Of a stretch of 5,311 nucleotides of DNA, positions 5,091-5,311 are shown piece by piece. Location: the NCBI GenBank assembly GCA_009777165.1, contig WRML01000183.1:1-5311 (forward strand), in the 5' to 3' direction. The position numbers and the translations under genes were made by a program. Position 1 is the stretch's first letter, and each line of letters opens with the position of its first letter. The notes beneath the pieces are model-generated. The model made no database searches. It was given only the letters and a program-made list of their open reading frames with translations, and was not told where the DNA came from. This stretch comes from Kiritimatiellota bacterium (GTDB taxonomy: Bacteria; Verrucomicrobiota; Kiritimatiellia; RFP12; UBA1067).

Positions 5091-5160
5091 GAGACGAAGG
5101 GGACCCAAGGGACGAAAGGACGTTGCTCCCCCCCTGTGTCTCCTATGTCTCCTGCGTCTC
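5091..5160. repeat. Fold-back repeat C: imperfect hairpin made of 9-nt units
   Basis: GAGACG (5091-5096) pairs exactly with CGTCTC (5155-5160), and pairing continues inward with several mismatches to about 5113/5138. The left arm is GAGACGAAG, GGGACCCAA, GGGACGAAA; the right arm is CTCCTATGT, CTCCTGCGT, CTC. The loop holds a C7 run (5128-5134). It has the same architecture as repeats A and B but a different unit sequence. Confidence 0.65.
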
Positions 5161-5192
5161 TTAGAGCATTTTAAGAAATCTCGTGTCCGCTT

Positions 5193-5203
5193 GGCTGAAA
5201 GCC
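5193..5203. repeat. Partial second copy of the GGCTGAAAGCC hairpin
   Basis: GGCT GAA AGCC repeats the core of the hairpin at 5059-5075, 129 bp away, with a shorter 4-bp stem; the flanking bases differ apart from CCT after the stem. It suggests a dispersed small palindrome. Confidence 0.5.
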
Positions 5204-5239
5204 CTCGCGCCTGTGTCGAGAAGGCGTAACCTCTGGAGT

Positions 5240-5261
5240 GCGGCGGCTCGCCGCCGCTTTT
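5240..5261 (+). terminator. GC-rich hairpin followed by TTTT, terminator-like
   Basis: GCGGCGG (5240-5246) and CCGCCGC (5251-5257) form a perfect 7-bp GC stem with a CTCG loop, followed by TTTT at 5258-5261. It would work on the plus strand but is 240 bp past the secreted-protein stop, beyond the right inverted repeat. It may be a dispersed extragenic palindrome and not that gene's terminator. Confidence 0.45.
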
Positions 5262-5274
5262 CGTCGCGGGGGCT

Positions 5275-5294
5275 CCCCCCCCCGCGGGGGGGGG
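5275..5294. repeat. C9-GC-G9 perfect palindrome
   Basis: Nine C (5275-5283), GC, then nine G (5286-5294) form a perfect 20-bp palindrome. After T5295 five more G follow. The left C-run can also pair with CGCGGGGG at 5265-5272, giving two competing hairpins. Homopolymer lengths in such DNA are prone to sequencing and assembly error. Confidence 0.6.
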
Positions 5295-5311
5295 TGGGGG
5301 CGCGGAAGCGC

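Overview
The window looks like chromosomal DNA of a Gram-negative-type bacterium with a GC-rich genome. The most likely group is the Verrucomicrobiota/Kiritimatiellota/Lentisphaerota cluster. This is an inference from three things: the C-terminal 'TTNLA...FFRL' module of the large secreted protein, the style of the class IV aminotransferase, and intergenic spaces filled with fold-back repeats built of 7-9-nt units. No rRNA, tRNA, CRISPR array, transposase or phage gene is visible.

Layout. Positions 1-95 (minus) hold the first 31 codons of an exported protein that runs off the left edge. Positions 96-276 hold a long imperfect hairpin repeat and a probable terminator. Positions 277-960 (minus) encode a YugP-type membrane zinc metallopeptidase with its own promoter and Shine-Dalgarno site. 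Positions 1056-2021 (minus) encode a fold-type IV PLP aminotransferase whose best promoter predicts a leaderless mRNA. Positions 2022-2460 are non-coding and contain a direct-repeat pair, a fold-back repeat, one arm of a 30-bp inverted repeat, two small palindromes, a 9-mer array and a heptamer array. Positions 2461-5000 (plus) hold a near-consensus promoter and an 818-residue secreted repeat protein with two homologous beta-helix-like modules, an Fn3-like segment and a C-terminal module. Positions 5001-5311 are non-coding: the second inverted-repeat arm, another fold-back repeat, three short hairpins and a poly-C/poly-G palindrome.

How the genes relate. The aminotransferase and metallopeptidase are co-directional, 95 bp apart, but each has its own promoter, so they need not form an operon or share a pathway. 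The secreted protein is divergent from the aminotransferase and has its own promoter. It is enclosed, alone, between near-identical inverted repeats and uses GGC-rich glycine codons, while the aminotransferase uses mostly GGG. That makes it the best candidate for an independently acquired or mobilised unit. The sequence does not show a recognisable new multi-gene system. The most unusual signals are the inverted-repeat-bounded gene, the leaderless promoter geometry and the dense fold-back repeats.
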